The notes beneath the pieces were generated by a model. That model saw only the letters and a program-made list of their open reading frames with translations. It was not told the origin of the DNA and ran no database searches. DNA of 64,000 nt from NCBI RefSeq assembly GCF_900104685.1, contig NZ_LT629755.1, forward strand, positions 682,001 to 746,000. The letters run 5' to 3'. A program made the position numbers and the translations under genes. Source of the stretch: Agromyces flavus. GTDB lineage: Bacteria; Actinomycetota; Actinomycetes; Actinomycetales; Microbacteriaceae. Positions 43,674 through 52,843 of the stretch are shown here, in pieces; position 1 is the first letter of the stretch; each line of letters starts with the position of its first letter.

Positions 43674-44678
43674 ATGCCTCGTCCGATCACGCTGTTCACC
43701 GGCCAGTGGGCCGACCTCCCGTTCGAGGAGGTGGCGCGGCTCGCAGGGGGGTGGGGCTACGACGGCCTCGAGATCGCCTGCTGGGGTGACCACCTCGACG
43801 TATCGCGTTGGGACGACGACGCATACGTGCAGTCCCGGCTGGACATTCTGGAGCGCAATGGGCTGAAGGTGTGGGCGATCTCCAACCACCTCACCGGCCA
43901 GGCGGTCTGCGACGACCCGATCGATCAGCGCCACCGCGACATCCTGTCCGACCGCGTCTGGGGCGACGGGGATCCCGAGGGTGTGCGGCAGCGCGCCGCG
44001 GAGGACATGAAGGACACCGCCCGGATCGCGGCGAAGCTGGGCGTGAGGACCGTCAACGGGTTCACCGGGTCGTCGATCTGGAAGGCGGTGGCGATGTTCC
44101 CGCCCGCGTCGGACGAGTGGATCGCGGCGGGCTACCAGGACTTCGCCGACCGGTGGAACCCGATCCTCGACGTGTTCGAGGAGGTGGGGGTCCGGTTCGG
44201 GCTCGAGGTGCACCCCAGCGAGATCGCGTACGACTACTGGACCGCCAAGGCGGCGCTCGAGGCGATCGGTCACCGCGAGAGCTTCGGGCTGAACTTCGAC
44301 CCGTCGCACTTCATGTGGCAGCAGCTGGACCCGGTCGCGTTCGTGCTCGATTTCGCCGACCACATCTTCCATGTGCACGTGAAGGAATCGATCACCAACC
44401 TCGACGGACGCAACGGCGTGCTCGGCTCGCACCTGCCATGGGCGAACCCCCGCCGCGGGTGGACGTTCGTGTCCACCGCACACGGCCAGGTGCCGTGGGA
44501 GCCGCTGTTCCGGGCGCTGAACGCGATCGGCTACGACGGGCCGACGAGCGTCGAGTGGGAGGACGCCGGGATGGACCGGCTGGTCGGCGCGCCCGAAGCC
44601 CTCGCTTTCGTGCGGAAGCTCGCTGAGATCACGCCCCCGCACGCGTCCTTCGACGCGGCATTCGCGACGAGGGCGTGA
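43674..44678 (+). CDS. sugar phosphate isomerase/epimerase-like TIM barrel
   Basis: 334 residues with AAAGGAG upstream. Xylose-isomerase-like barrel with likely ligands in [29 protein letters not shown] and VEWEDAG. This is the group often found with Gfo/Idh enzymes in inositol and rare-sugar clusters. It is the first of three consecutive barrels with separate ligand sets, so they probably catalyse successive or parallel isomerisations or eliminations. I cannot assign the substrate; a keto-sugar from the deglycosidase reaction is a reasonable inference. Confidence 0.85.
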   Translation: MPRPITLFTGQWADLPFEEVARLAGGWGYDGLEIACWGDHLDVSRWDDDAYVQSRLDILERNGLKVWAISNHLTGQAVCDDPIDQRHRDILSDRVWGDGDPEGVRQRAAEDMKDTARIAAKLGVRTVNGFTGSSIWKAVAMFPPASDEWIAAGYQDFADRWNPILDVFEEVGVRFGLEVHPSEIAYDYWTAKAALEAIGHRESFGLNFDPSHFMWQQLDPVAFVLDFADHIFHVHVKESITNLDGRNGVLGSHLPWANPRRGWTFVSTAHGQVPWEPLFRALNAIGYDGPTSVEWEDAGMDRLVGAPEALAFVRKLAEITPPHASFDAAFATRA

Positions 44679-44686
44679 GGTCGGCC

Positions 44687-45631
44687 ATGAAGTGGAGCTA
44701 CATGGACCACTGGCGCAGCCAGTCGCCGCACGGCCCGATCGATCAGTGGGAATCGCACGACACGATGGACCGCTTCCTGAAGCAGGTCGCGGCGGTCGGA
44801 TACGACGCGATCGACACCTTCGACTTCCGCTACTACCAGATCATGGGGATGTACGGGTCGGTGGCGAACTACCAGGAGTTCGTGCGCGAGCGTGGGCTCG
44901 AACGCATCGTGAACATCTTCCACGCGGCCGACTACGACACTCGGAACTATGCGCCGCACCTGCCCGAGACGCACGAGAACATCCTCGAGGACTTCCGCAT
45001 CACGATGGACCGCTGGTCGGGCATCGAGCTCGACAACATCATCGTGATGCCGGCCACGCTCTATTACGACATGGAGCCGGTCACCGAGGATAAGATCAAG
45101 ATCACGGCCGACCTCTGGAACAAGGTGGGCGAGATCACGGGTGACGCCGGTGTGAAACTGACATGTCACCACGAGTTCTTCTGCGGCATCCAGTCGAAGG
45201 AGGAGCTCGACACGTTCTACGCGAACACCGACCCCCGGTTCGTGAACCTCTTCGTCGACACCGCCCAGCACTGCATCGCATCGGTGGATCCCGTGGAGTT
45301 CTACGAGCAGTACGCGGACCGTGTGACCGGGTTCCACTTCAAGGACACCCGCCACCGCGACCTCATCGGCGACTACCGCCGCCGACCCGACTCGGAGATC
45401 ATGGCCGAGACGACCCCGCGCTGGTTCTACGAGATGGGCGACGAGGGCGGCCTCGTCGACTTCGAGGCCTTCATGCGCGCCGTCGTGCGCAACGGCTACG
45501 ACCGATGGCTCACGGTCGAGCACGACAAGGCGAACAAGCTCGGCGGGGACCACGCCGAGAGCACCGCGATCGCCCGCTGGTACGCGAAGAACGTCCTCGA
45601 GCGCGTTGCGGCAGAGGAGTCGGGACGATGA
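44687..45631 (+). CDS. sugar phosphate isomerase/epimerase-like TIM barrel
   Basis: 314 residues from the ATG at 44687; GAGG lies six bases before it, and an in-frame GTG at 44675 is less likely. Ligand segments are LTCHHEFFCG, LFVDTAQHC, GFHFKDTRH and TVEHDKA. It shares PRWF-E-G-GLVDF and NGYDRWL-VEHD with the following gene, so the two are paralogues. Expected function is isomerisation or dehydration of a sugar derivative in the same pathway. It overlaps its paralogue by four bases. Confidence 0.82.
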   Translation: MKWSYMDHWRSQSPHGPIDQWESHDTMDRFLKQVAAVGYDAIDTFDFRYYQIMGMYGSVANYQEFVRERGLERIVNIFHAADYDTRNYAPHLPETHENILEDFRITMDRWSGIELDNIIVMPATLYYDMEPVTEDKIKITADLWNKVGEITGDAGVKLTCHHEFFCGIQSKEELDTFYANTDPRFVNLFVDTAQHCIASVDPVEFYEQYADRVTGFHFKDTRHRDLIGDYRRRPDSEIMAETTPRWFYEMGDEGGLVDFEAFMRAVVRNGYDRWLTVEHDKANKLGGDHAESTAIARWYAKNVLERVAAEESGR

Positions 45632-46638
45632 TCCGATGGTCGTACGGAATCAACCAGTTCAAGCCGCAGTTCGACGATTTCACCCGGCGCCGCGAACATG
45701 AGCGGGCGCTCCGGGTCATCTCGATCTCCGGATTCACCGGCGTCGAGCTGAGCGCCGGCAGCGGGCGTTGGGAGCCGCTGGGGAATCCGACGCAGATCGC
45801 TGCCAACTTCGGCTCGGTGGCGGGCTTTCGTGAATTCGTCGAGGATGCCGCGCTCGACTCCGTGAGCAGCTGGGTATGGGATCCGACCGCGCCGTTCCAG
45901 GAGGATCTCTCCCACGGAACGGATCCGCTCGACCCCGAGGCGCGGCCCCTGCTCGTCGAACATGCTCGGTGGCTCGCGAAGGCGCTCGAAGAGCTCGGCG
46001 GGAGTGTCCTGGTCGCTCGCCCGTGCGCCGGTGCGGGTCGCACGGGACCGCTCGACGACGCCGCCATCGAACGCCTCGCATCCACCTGGCAGCTCGTCGG
46101 CGAGGCGATCGCCGAGTACGGCGTAAGGCTCGGGCTCCATTTCGATTTCCTGTCCGGGCTCCGGGCGGATGGCGGGTTGGAGCGGTTCGTCGCGGCAAGC
46201 GACCCCGATGTGGTGGGCCTCACCCTCGACACGGCCGAGTTGACCATCGCCGGCATCGACCCCGTCCGCTTCCTCGAGCGCCACGCCGATCGAGTCGTCC
46301 ACGTCCAGCTCAAGAACGCCGCCGTCGTGGACGATCTCGAGGAGTACCGGCAGCCGGCGGCGGAGTACGGGGTGCTGAGGGCGGGCGGATCCCGGGCGGT
46401 GCCGCGCTGGTTCCTCGAGCTGGGAGCTTCGGACGGGTTGGTCGACTCGACGAAGTTCGTGCGCGCCCTCCGGGAGTGCGACTACGACGGCTGGATCGTC
46501 GTGGAGAGCGACTTCACGCCGCACCCTGCCACGAGCGTCATGTTGAACGGGTGGGAGATGCAGCACGTCCTCGCTCCCATCCTCCAAGGACCGTCCACCA
46601 CGACGTCGGACACGCGAAATGAGAGAGCCCTCACATGA
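45628..46638 (+). CDS. sugar phosphate isomerase/epimerase-like TIM barrel
   Basis: 336 residues. Ligand segments are LGLHFDFLSG, LTLDTAEL, HVQLKNA and VVESDF. A paralogue of the preceding gene, less conserved in the middle. The last 30 residues after VVESD (ending in a Thr/Ser-rich tail) are extra. It overlaps the ThuA-like gene by four bases, ending the series of three barrels. Confidence 0.82.
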   Translation: MIRWSYGINQFKPQFDDFTRRREHERALRVISISGFTGVELSAGSGRWEPLGNPTQIAANFGSVAGFREFVEDAALDSVSSWVWDPTAPFQEDLSHGTDPLDPEARPLLVEHARWLAKALEELGGSVLVARPCAGAGRTGPLDDAAIERLASTWQLVGEAIAEYGVRLGLHFDFLSGLRADGGLERFVAASDPDVVGLTLDTAELTIAGIDPVRFLERHADRVVHVQLKNAAVVDDLEEYRQPAAEYGVLRAGGSRAVPRWFLELGASDGLVDSTKFVRALRECDYDGWIVVESDFTPHPATSVMLNGWEMQHVLAPILQGPSTTTSDTRNERALT

Positions 46639-47507
46639 CCGAACTGCTGAACGTGCTCATCCTCTCGGGGCACATGACCCGGGAGCACGACAACGAGTTC
46701 CGCAGCTTCCGGCTGCACAACCAGTGGATCACCACCCTCCTGGAGGACACCGGGCGTTTCAGGGTGCGCGTCGTCGAAGACCCGCGCGGCCTCGGTGCCG
46801 AGATCATCGACAAGTACGACGTGCTGATCGTCGTGTTCGAGGGTCGCGACGGGTTCTTCGAGAAGGCCGTCGGATTCGGAGCGGAAACGGATGCCGCGAT
46901 CCTGAAGTTCGTCCACGACGACGGTAAGGGCATCGTGTGGTTCCACGGCTCCGCCGCGCAGGAGGACCGCTGGGGCTACCCCGAGGAGTACAACGTCATG
47001 CGGGGTGCGAAGCTGAGCGCGTATGAGACCGGCCTTCGTCCCCGGCCGTGGGGCGAGGCGCAGCTCGACACCGTCGAGCCGCGGCATCCGATCACGGACG
47101 GGATCAGCGCCCGCTGGACGGTCACCGGCGACGACATCCTCACGGGCGTGAACCTGTACGAGGGTGCTCAGGTGCTGCTGACGACCTTCGACGACCTGGA
47201 GGCCTACGAGAAGGCGCCCGTCTGGCCGATGTCGCACTATCCGGTCGAGATCCCCGAAGGCGGCATCGCCGAGTTGAACGGCATGAACACCGACCAGCCC
47301 ATCGCGTGGATCAACGAGTACGGCACGGGCCGGTCGTTCACGATCACGATCGGCCACGACATCGACACGTTCCGTCGGATCGAGTTCATCCGGATGTTCC
47401 CGCGAGGTGTCGAATGGGCGGCGACGGGGGAGGTCACGCTCGAGGGGCCGGATCGGCGGGGCGAACGGCGGTTCCTTCCGTGGCCGTACTACAACGACGA
47501 GGGCTGA
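46635..47507 (+). CDS. ThuA-like (class I amidotransferase-fold) protein
   Basis: 290 residues of the ThuA family (trehalose-utilisation protein fold), starting LNVLILSGHMTREHD, with GIVWFHGSAAQED near residue 100 and YEGAQVLLTTF near residue 175. ThuA and ThuB take part in metabolism of 3-keto-trehalose in rhizobia, and ThuA-fold proteins are common beside Gfo/Idh genes in keto-sugar clusters. This is the last gene of the operon and fits a role in handling 3-keto sugars. No catalytic Cys-His-Glu triad of true amidotransferases is apparent. Confidence 0.85.
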   Translation: MTELLNVLILSGHMTREHDNEFRSFRLHNQWITTLLEDTGRFRVRVVEDPRGLGAEIIDKYDVLIVVFEGRDGFFEKAVGFGAETDAAILKFVHDDGKGIVWFHGSAAQEDRWGYPEEYNVMRGAKLSAYETGLRPRPWGEAQLDTVEPRHPITDGISARWTVTGDDILTGVNLYEGAQVLLTTFDDLEAYEKAPVWPMSHYPVEIPEGGIAELNGMNTDQPIAWINEYGTGRSFTITIGHDIDTFRRIEFIRMFPRGVEWAATGEVTLEGPDRRGERRFLPWPYYNDEG

Positions 47508-47514
47508 GGAAGTC

Positions 47515-47982
47515 CTACCCGGCGTCCGTGAGCGGCGAGATGCGCTGCAGGATGGCGCTGAGCCGGGCGTGCAGGTCGACGAGCTCGTCCATTCCGATGC
47601 CCAGGGCATCGACCACCTTCTCCGGCACCGCCCTGGCCTCGCGGCGAAGTGCGTCCCCGGTCGGGGTCAGGCGGAGGGCGAGCTGACGCTCGTCGTCTGC
47701 CGATCGCTCCCGGGACACATAGCCGGCGGCCTCGAGCCGCTTGACGAGGGGTGAGAGGGTTGCCGGTTCGAGCCGGAGCACGGTCGAGATCTCCTTGAGG
47801 GACCGGGGCTCTCGTTCCCAGAGCGTCAGCATGACGAGGTACTGCGGATGCGTCAGGCCGAGCGGCTCGAGGATCGGCCTGTAGGCGGCGATCACGGACC
47901 GCGACGTCACGGCCAACGCGAAGCACAACTGCCGTTCGAGCAGGAGGAGGTCGTCCGACTCGGTGTCGACGAGGCTGGTCAT
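47515..47982 (-). CDS. MarR-family regulator, OhrR-like
   Basis: 155 residues. The winged helix at about residues 55-110 includes SLKEISTVLRLEPATLSPLVKR and the wing DDERQLALRLT. Cys20 in RQLCFALAVTSR corresponds to the peroxide-sensing cysteine of OhrR proteins, and LGLTHPQYLVML is typical of that group. It probably represses the divergent small gene and itself and responds to organic peroxide or a phenolic. No ohr gene is visible nearby. The start codon is only six bases beyond the -10 box of its promoter, so the mRNA is probably leaderless. Confidence 0.88.
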   Translation of the reverse strand: MTSLVDTESDDLLLLERQLCFALAVTSRSVIAAYRPILEPLGLTHPQYLVMLTLWEREPRSLKEISTVLRLEPATLSPLVKRLEAAGYVSRERSADDERQLALRLTPTGDALRREARAVPEKVVDALGIGMDELVDLHARLSAILQRISPLTDAG

Positions 47983-47986
47983 TCGT

Positions 47987-47998
47987 TTAGTATACTAA
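47987..47998. promoter_or_regulatory. symmetric bidirectional promoter/operator
   Basis: TTAGTATACTAA is a perfect palindrome in the 21-base gap between two divergent start codons. TATACT appears on both strands and lies six to seven bases from each ATG (47982 and 48004), so both transcripts would start at or next to the start codon. It is also a plausible MarR binding site. -35 elements would lie inside the opposite genes and are weak. Confidence 0.6.
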
Positions 47999-48003
47999 TC
48001 ATC

Positions 48004-48279
48004 ATGGCACGAAGGAATCCCGACAGTGACGGCGTCCTGGCGAACCCGTTCGCAGGCAGGCGCGGGTTCTTCAACCGGCTGAACCGCTTCGTCTACACCT
48101 TCACGGGACCGGCTCAGGTGGGAATCGGGCGTCCCGAGGCACCGTACGAGCCGCCGGCCGACCCTCGATGCCCGATCTGCGGCGCCCCGATGGCCGAGCA
48201 TCGCGTCGACCGGTCGGGCGAACGCACCCAGCTGTACTGCCCGGCACCGGCCGGCGTGGGGGCCGGCGCCGGCGCCTGA
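48004..48279 (+). CDS. small zinc-ribbon-type protein
   Basis: 91 residues. The N-terminal half is basic and aromatic (NPFAGRRGFFNRLNRF). The C-terminal half has CPICGAP and a further LYCP, which could form a zinc knuckle with a missing or variant fourth ligand. The Gly/Ala tail looks disordered. I do not recognise the family; similar small proteins with CP-C motifs occur throughout actinobacteria. It is divergent from the OhrR-like gene and apparently under its control. Confidence 0.7.
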   Translation: MARRNPDSDGVLANPFAGRRGFFNRLNRFVYTFTGPAQVGIGRPEAPYEPPADPRCPICGAPMAEHRVDRSGERTQLYCPAPAGVGAGAGA

Positions 48280-48303
48280 TCGAGTCGAGCGAGCCGGGTG
48301 GGT

Positions 48304-49419
48304 TCACGCCGCCCGCGGTGACCACCGACCGAGCAGGTGCTCGGCGACGGCGTCGAGCGTGACCTGTGCCGTCGGCTCGGCGGGCCGGCTCATCGAGCTG
48401 TGCGCCGCGCCGGGCGTCATGCGCACGACTGCGGGCACGTCGGCAGCGCGCAGGCGTTCCGCGAAGTCCTCCCCCGAGGTGCGGATCGTGTCGATCTCCT
48501 CGGTGATCACGAGCGTGGGCGGGAGGCCGGTGAGGTCGCCGTTGGCGGGGAACGCGTAGGGGTCGTCGAGCACGCTCCGACGTCCCGCGTAGTTCCAGGC
48601 CATGTGCGTGAGGTCCTCGGGTGAGACCACGGCGTTGGTGGTCGCGGCCCGCATGCGCTCGAGCATCCCGGTGGGCCACGGGGCTCCGAAGGGGTGCAGG
48701 AACGGGGTGACGAGCACGAGTCCGGCGGGAATCGTGTCGGTCCCTGGGCGGGAGTCGCGGAGTCGCTTCGCGACGCCCGCGGCAAGGTTGCCTCCGATGC
48801 TGGAGCCGCCGAGATGGAGCGCGCCGGGCGCCACGCCGAGTTCCCGCGCGTGCGACGCGGCCCAGCGCCATCCGGCCAGTACGTCGTCGGATGGCACGGG
48901 ATAGTGCACGCCCCGGACCGCATGCCGATAGTCGAGCGACACGACCCTGATACCTCGGTGCGCGAACTCGAGAGATGGCCAGTGGGCATCGGCGCGATCG
49001 AGGTCGCCGCCGATGAAGGCGCCGCCGTGCACCCAGACGAGCCCGATGCCGTTGGGATGCGGCGGGCGGTACGTGCGGGCGCGCACCGGGCCGTGCGGTC
49101 CAGGAACGACGACATCCTCGAACGTCACCTCGGCGAGGTGGGGGAAGCGCGTCAGGAGCGCGGCGGGCGTGGACGACGGGTCGGTCGCGGGTAGGTTGCC
49201 GGAGAGCTCGGCGATGCGCAGGAGGTCGACGAACGGCGGGATGCCCGCCTCGGTGGTCCGCCCCGCGATCCGGATCAGCAGGTTGGGCGCGATGCGGCCG
49301 AGCACTGCCGCGAGGAGGCCGCTCGCCGTCGCCCTCCCGGAGGGCCGCGGGAGAGGGAGGCGTTCGCCGGGCGAGCTCGGCGGACGCGGGGGTTCGGTGG
49401 TTCGAGCCTCCTGAGACAC
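48304..49419 (-). CDS. alpha/beta hydrolase (HSL-type esterase)
   Basis: 371 residues from the GTG at 49419, which has GGAGGT upstream; a longer frame to 49467 is not supported. Motifs: HGGAFIGGDLD near residue 133, nucleophile elbow GGSSIGGNL near residue 208, and AAHSSMSRP at the end for the catalytic His. The first 40 residues are Pro-rich and probably disordered. It is paralogous to the esterase at 22125. It lies outside the glycoside operons, so its substrate is open. Confidence 0.88.
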   Translation of the reverse strand: MSQEARTTEPPRPPSSPGERLPLPRPSGRATASGLLAAVLGRIAPNLLIRIAGRTTEAGIPPFVDLLRIAELSGNLPATDPSSTPAALLTRFPHLAEVTFEDVVVPGPHGPVRARTYRPPHPNGIGLVWVHGGAFIGGDLDRADAHWPSLEFAHRGIRVVSLDYRHAVRGVHYPVPSDDVLAGWRWAASHARELGVAPGALHLGGSSIGGNLAAGVAKRLRDSRPGTDTIPAGLVLVTPFLHPFGAPWPTGMLERMRAATTNAVVSPEDLTHMAWNYAGRRSVLDDPYAFPANGDLTGLPPTLVITEEIDTIRTSGEDFAERLRAADVPAVVRMTPGAAHSSMSRPAEPTAQVTLDAVAEHLLGRWSPRAA

Positions 49420-49524
49420 TCCGCCACCTCCCGGGTCTTCTCCTCGCCCGGCGGCGGGATCCGGCACGTCGGGCGTCAGCGGCGCGATCTCGTGGCTGCA
49501 GGGACGAGATCGCCTGTCTGGATG

Positions 49525-50045
49525 CTACGCGCTCATCCCGGATTCGGCGCCCCCGCCGTCGCCGTCGTCGCGCCAGGCGACCTCGAATCGCTCGAAGACG
49601 ATCTCGTGCGCTTCGGTCCACTCGAAGCCGAGCGGGGTGCGACGCGCTGCCAATAGCGACGGTGGTTCTCTCGCCACGAGGCGAGCGTGCGGTCGTCCTC
49701 GCCTTCGTCGTGAGCGAACTCCTCGTCAGCGTCGGCGAACGTGCCGATCCGCAACTCGGTGCTGCGCAGGATGGCGCGGGGGCGGCCGGTCGAATCGCAC
49801 GCGATCCAGTGGCTGCCGATCCGGGGGAGCGCCTGCGACTCCGCGGCGAACTCCGCGACGAGCGACGCGGTCGCCCGCTTGGCGCCGTCGAGCACCAGCC
49901 CGAGCAGTTCATCGGTGAGCGCGGGATGGTCCCCGAACTGCTCGACCGAGGGCAGCTCGGTATCGGTCGCACGATCCGGGTGGGCGGCTCGGTAGTGGTC
50001 CCAGAGCGCGTGCGCGGCGGCGATGTCGACGGGAGCGTTCGGCAT
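49525..50045 (-). pseudogene. ASCH-domain protein with a frameshift near the C-terminus
   Basis: An ASCH-domain (PUA-like fold, RNA-binding or nucleotide-pool) protein. The start ATG at 50045 is followed by IAAAHALWDHYRAAHPDR and a conserved middle (ELLGLVLDGAKRATASL, SHWIACDSTGRPRAIL, ENHRRYWQR). After WQR (about 49634-49650) the family C-terminus is found in another frame (TPLGFEWTEAHEIVFERFEV) and ends at 49525; the original frame instead runs into 49533 with Ser/Arg-rich text. Either a one-base loss in the genome or a sequencing error explains this. Confidence 0.7.
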
Positions 50046-50158
50046 GCGGACAGTGTGGCAGAGGAGGTCGGCGGTGGCAGGACGGGGTGTTGGAATCTCG
50101 CCCTCGTCAGGTGTTCCTGCGTCGTTCGGATGTCGGTGGGTGTTGGTTGACTGTTCGT

Positions 50159-51649
50159 ATGACGCCGCCCTCGACACCGCTGCTCGAGTGGATGGGCGGT
50201 GCCGGCGAGGGCGACTTGATCGATGAGGCGTTCGTCGGTGACGGATGGCTCGAGGAGGCGTTCGCCCGACCGTCGGCCGGGGCGCAGACGCCCTCGGTCG
50301 ACCGCACCGCGACCGAGGACGTGGCGCTGGCGGAGGAGTTGGCGCGGGTCGTGTCGTTGGAGCGCACTATGCGGTGGGCGCAGGCCGAGCAGTTCCGCCT
50401 GGTCGAGTCCGCCAGGGTGCGACACGCCCGCCTCGAGGGTGTCGGTGAGGTGTCCACGGCGGCGCAGCGGGAGTTCGCGACCCGCTCGTTCGTGGCCGAG
50501 CTGGCGACCACCCTGGTGGTGCCCGAGGCGACCGCGGGCCGGCTGGTCGCCGACGCGACCCGACTGGCCGGGCCACGCGCCGCGACCCTCGCCGCACTGG
50601 CCGCCGGAGAGCTCAGCGGCGCCCATGTCCGGTCGCTGCTCGAGGTCACCTCGACCCTGCCCGGCGAGGCCGCCGACGAGGTCGAACGGGTCGCGCTCAT
50701 GGACGCCGGGTCCCGGACCAGTGCGGCGTTCCGCCGTCGGCTGCACCGGCTCCGGGAACGCCTCCATCCGGAATCGTTGTCCGACCGGCACGCCCGCGCC
50801 GCGTTGAATCGTCGGGTGGCGTTGGATCCGGCGCCGGACGGGATGGCGTGGCTCAGCCTGTTCCTCCAGGCCGACCGGGCCGTGGCGATCATGGCCCGCC
50901 TCGACGCTCTCGCCGATGCCGGCGACCCCAAGCGGCCCGACCCGCGCACTACCGCGCAACGCGCTGCCGATGTGGCGGCGGACCTGCTGCTCTCCGGCAC
51001 CCTCGACCACCCCGACCGGCTCCTGGCCGCGGCCACCGGACGGGTCGCGGGCAAGATCGTGGTCACCGTGCCCGTGCTCACCCTCCTCGGTGTCAGCGAC
51101 GAACCCGCCGAGCTGGACGGGTACGGTCCGATCGACGCCGATACTGCGCGCCGCCTGGCCGGGCACGCGCCGTCGCTGCACCGCCTGCTGGTGCATCCTG
51201 AGAGCGGCGCCGCTCTCTCTTACGGGCGCACGACCTATCGGGCGGGGGCCGACCTCGCCGGGTATGTCCGGGTCCGTGACGGCGGCTGCCGGTTCCCCGG
51301 CTGCGCCCGCCGGGCCACGACCACTGACCTCGACCACACCGCCGCGTGGGCGCACGGCGGCCGCACTGACGCCGACAACCTCGCCCACCTCTGCCGCGCC
51401 CACCACCGCCTGAAACACCACACCGGCTGGCGAATGGTCCACGAACCCGGCGGCACCATCCGGTGGACCTCACCCGCCGGACACCACCTCACCACCCACC
51501 CCGAACGACCCTTCACCCCCGTCGGTCGACCCGGCACTCCGCTGCCAGCGCCGCCCGCGCCGCCCCCGACGGAGACCGATCTTCACGAGCCCGTCGAAGA
51601 CAACGACCCACCATGGCTGCACGCGCGTGCTGCGTCCCTGGCGGCCTGA
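50159..51649 (+). CDS. DUF222 / HNH-endonuclease-signature protein
   Basis: 496 residues. The N-terminal DUF222 (13E12-repeat) domain covers about 50-350. The HNH motif near residues 385-425 has RFPGCAR, DLDHTAAWAHGG and DNLAHLCRAHHRLKH, with the metal-coordinating Asp-His and His residues present. The Pro/Thr-rich tail is typical. Members of this family occur in many copies per genome in actinobacteria and are of unknown role; single-copy mobility is not established. The start used is the ATG at 50159; no good ribosome binding site is visible. Confidence 0.88.
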   Translation: MTPPSTPLLEWMGGAGEGDLIDEAFVGDGWLEEAFARPSAGAQTPSVDRTATEDVALAEELARVVSLERTMRWAQAEQFRLVESARVRHARLEGVGEVSTAAQREFATRSFVAELATTLVVPEATAGRLVADATRLAGPRAATLAALAAGELSGAHVRSLLEVTSTLPGEAADEVERVALMDAGSRTSAAFRRRLHRLRERLHPESLSDRHARAALNRRVALDPAPDGMAWLSLFLQADRAVAIMARLDALADAGDPKRPDPRTTAQRAADVAADLLLSGTLDHPDRLLAAATGRVAGKIVVTVPVLTLLGVSDEPAELDGYGPIDADTARRLAGHAPSLHRLLVHPESGAALSYGRTTYRAGADLAGYVRVRDGGCRFPGCARRATTTDLDHTAAWAHGGRTDADNLAHLCRAHHRLKHHTGWRMVHEPGGTIRWTSPAGHHLTTHPERPFTPVGRPGTPLPAPPAPPPTETDLHEPVEDNDPPWLHARAASLAA

Positions 51650-51732
51650 TTCGTACCTGCACGCCCGCTGTCGCCACGCACACCGTCCCCACCTCCTTGT
51701 GCTCCCGCCGTCGGGCGTCGCAGACTTCCGAC

Positions 51733-52077
51733 ATGACGACGGGACCTGACGAACAGCAGGCGATGGAGCATGTGGCCGCGCGGCTCATGGAGCAGTACCC
51801 CGACGCGACGCGCGAGCGCGTCGATGAGGTCGTCGACGAGGAGCACCAGCGCTACGACGGCCGGCCGGTGCGCGACTTCGTCCCGGTCCTCGTCGAGCGG
51901 GCCGCCAAGGATCGTCTGGGAAAGGAGACCACCGCCGCGCCCCGCGGCCGCGGCGCGGACGCGACCGCGGAGCAGGACCGCAGCGAACCACAGGAGATCG
52001 ACCCGATGGAGCGCGAGCGGCAGAAGGAACGCCACTCGGGATTCTTGTTCGGCGACCTCGGCGGCGGTCCGTCGTAG
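51733..52077 (+). CDS. small three-helix-bundle protein
   Basis: 114 residues. Residues 8-62 (HVAARLMEQYPDATRERVDE and VRDFVPVLVERAAKDRL) match the short three-helix dimerisation domain common in actinobacteria and of unknown function. The C-terminal half is charged and disordered. The start is the ATG at 51733. It has no operon partner and lies 15 bases before the tRNA gene on the opposite strand. Confidence 0.75.
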   Translation: MTTGPDEQQAMEHVAARLMEQYPDATRERVDEVVDEEHQRYDGRPVRDFVPVLVERAAKDRLGKETTAAPRGRGADATAEQDRSEPQEIDPMERERQKERHSGFLFGDLGGGPS

Positions 52078-52092
52078 GCGTCAGGACGAGCG

Positions 52093-52174
52093 TGCGGAAG
52101 GTGGGACTCGAACCCACACGCCCGAAGGCACAGGAACCTAAATCCTGCGTGTCTACCGGTTTCACCACTCCCGC
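52093..52174 (-). tRNA. tRNA-Leu (anticodon UAG)
   Basis: 82 bases. The acceptor stem pairs GCGGGAG with CTTCCGC (one G-U), the anticodon stem CAGGA/TCCTG encloses TTTAGGT with anticodon TAG, a class-II variable arm (GTGCCTTCGGGCGT) follows, and the T arm has GGGTTCGAGTCCC. CCA is not encoded. The discriminator base is A, as expected for Leu. It reads CUA-type codons. Confidence 0.95.
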
Positions 52175-52189
52175 GAGTGCTCGCCCAGT

Positions 52190-52843
52190 CTAGGCGGCGG
52201 GAGACGGTCCCGAGCCGAGCTGCGTGAACAGACGGAGCTTGCGCTCGATCGCCTGCGAATCGCTCGGCAGGTCCCAGAGGTGCACGTCCTCATCGGGGGC
52301 ATAGCGGATGGTGCGCGACGACGTCACCACCTCGATCTCGTCGTGCTCCACGCCGAAGAGGTCGGCGCCGCGGCGAGGGGTCGAGCGGATGATGGTCCCC
52401 AGCGATTCGCCCGTGGGTGTCGCGATCACGCGACCCGCGTGCTGGGGCCGCAGTCCGCGTGCCGTGATCCGCTTGAGCGGCCGCGGTTCGGTGCCGCTCA
52501 GGTTCGGCCAGCACACCTTGCAGCCGCGCATGCCCGAGATCGCGCCCGCGCGCTCCCGCGTGAGCAGTGCCGGCAGCGGGATGCGGTACGTGTCGTCGGC
52601 GGCGAGCCGCCGGCGATGCTCGTCGGTCCAGCGAGCACGCCGGTCGAGGTGCGGCTCGACGGAGGGGCACTCGAGGCGGTGGAGCGTCTCGTCACGACGG
52701 CCCGCGCGGGTGATCGCGAACTCGGCTCCCTCGCCGAACGCACGTCGCAGGGCCTCGAGTTCCTCCGCGACGATGCGGTCGACCAGCTCGACCACATCCG
52801 CCGTGTCGTGCTCCTGCGGTTCCGCCGATTCGGATGTCAGCAT
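52190..52843 (-). CDS. conserved actinobacterial protein of unknown function
   Basis: 217 residues from the ATG at 52843 with GGAGG upstream. An N-terminal acidic helix (ADVVELVDRIVAEELEALRR) precedes a region with CP and CKVCWPN, which could bind zinc, and a C-terminal beta-rich part (TIIRSTPRRGADLFGVEHDE). I do not recognise a family. No membrane segment or signal peptide. It is divergent from the histidine kinase gene. Confidence 0.7.
   Translation of the reverse strand: MLTSESAEPQEHDTADVVELVDRIVAEELEALRRAFGEGAEFAITRAGRRDETLHRLECPSVEPHLDRRARWTDEHRRRLAADDTYRIPLPALLTRERAGAISGMRGCKVCWPNLSGTEPRPLKRITARGLRPQHAGRVIATPTGESLGTIIRSTPRRGADLFGVEHDEIEVVTSSRTIRYAPDEDVHLWDLPSDSQAIERKLRLFTQLGSGPSPAA

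Noticed and set aside
50159..51649. DUF222/HNH gene as part of a mobile element or homing system
   Set aside because: No terminal repeats, integrase or attachment-like sequence was seen nearby; this family is spread widely as chromosomal genes in actinobacteria.
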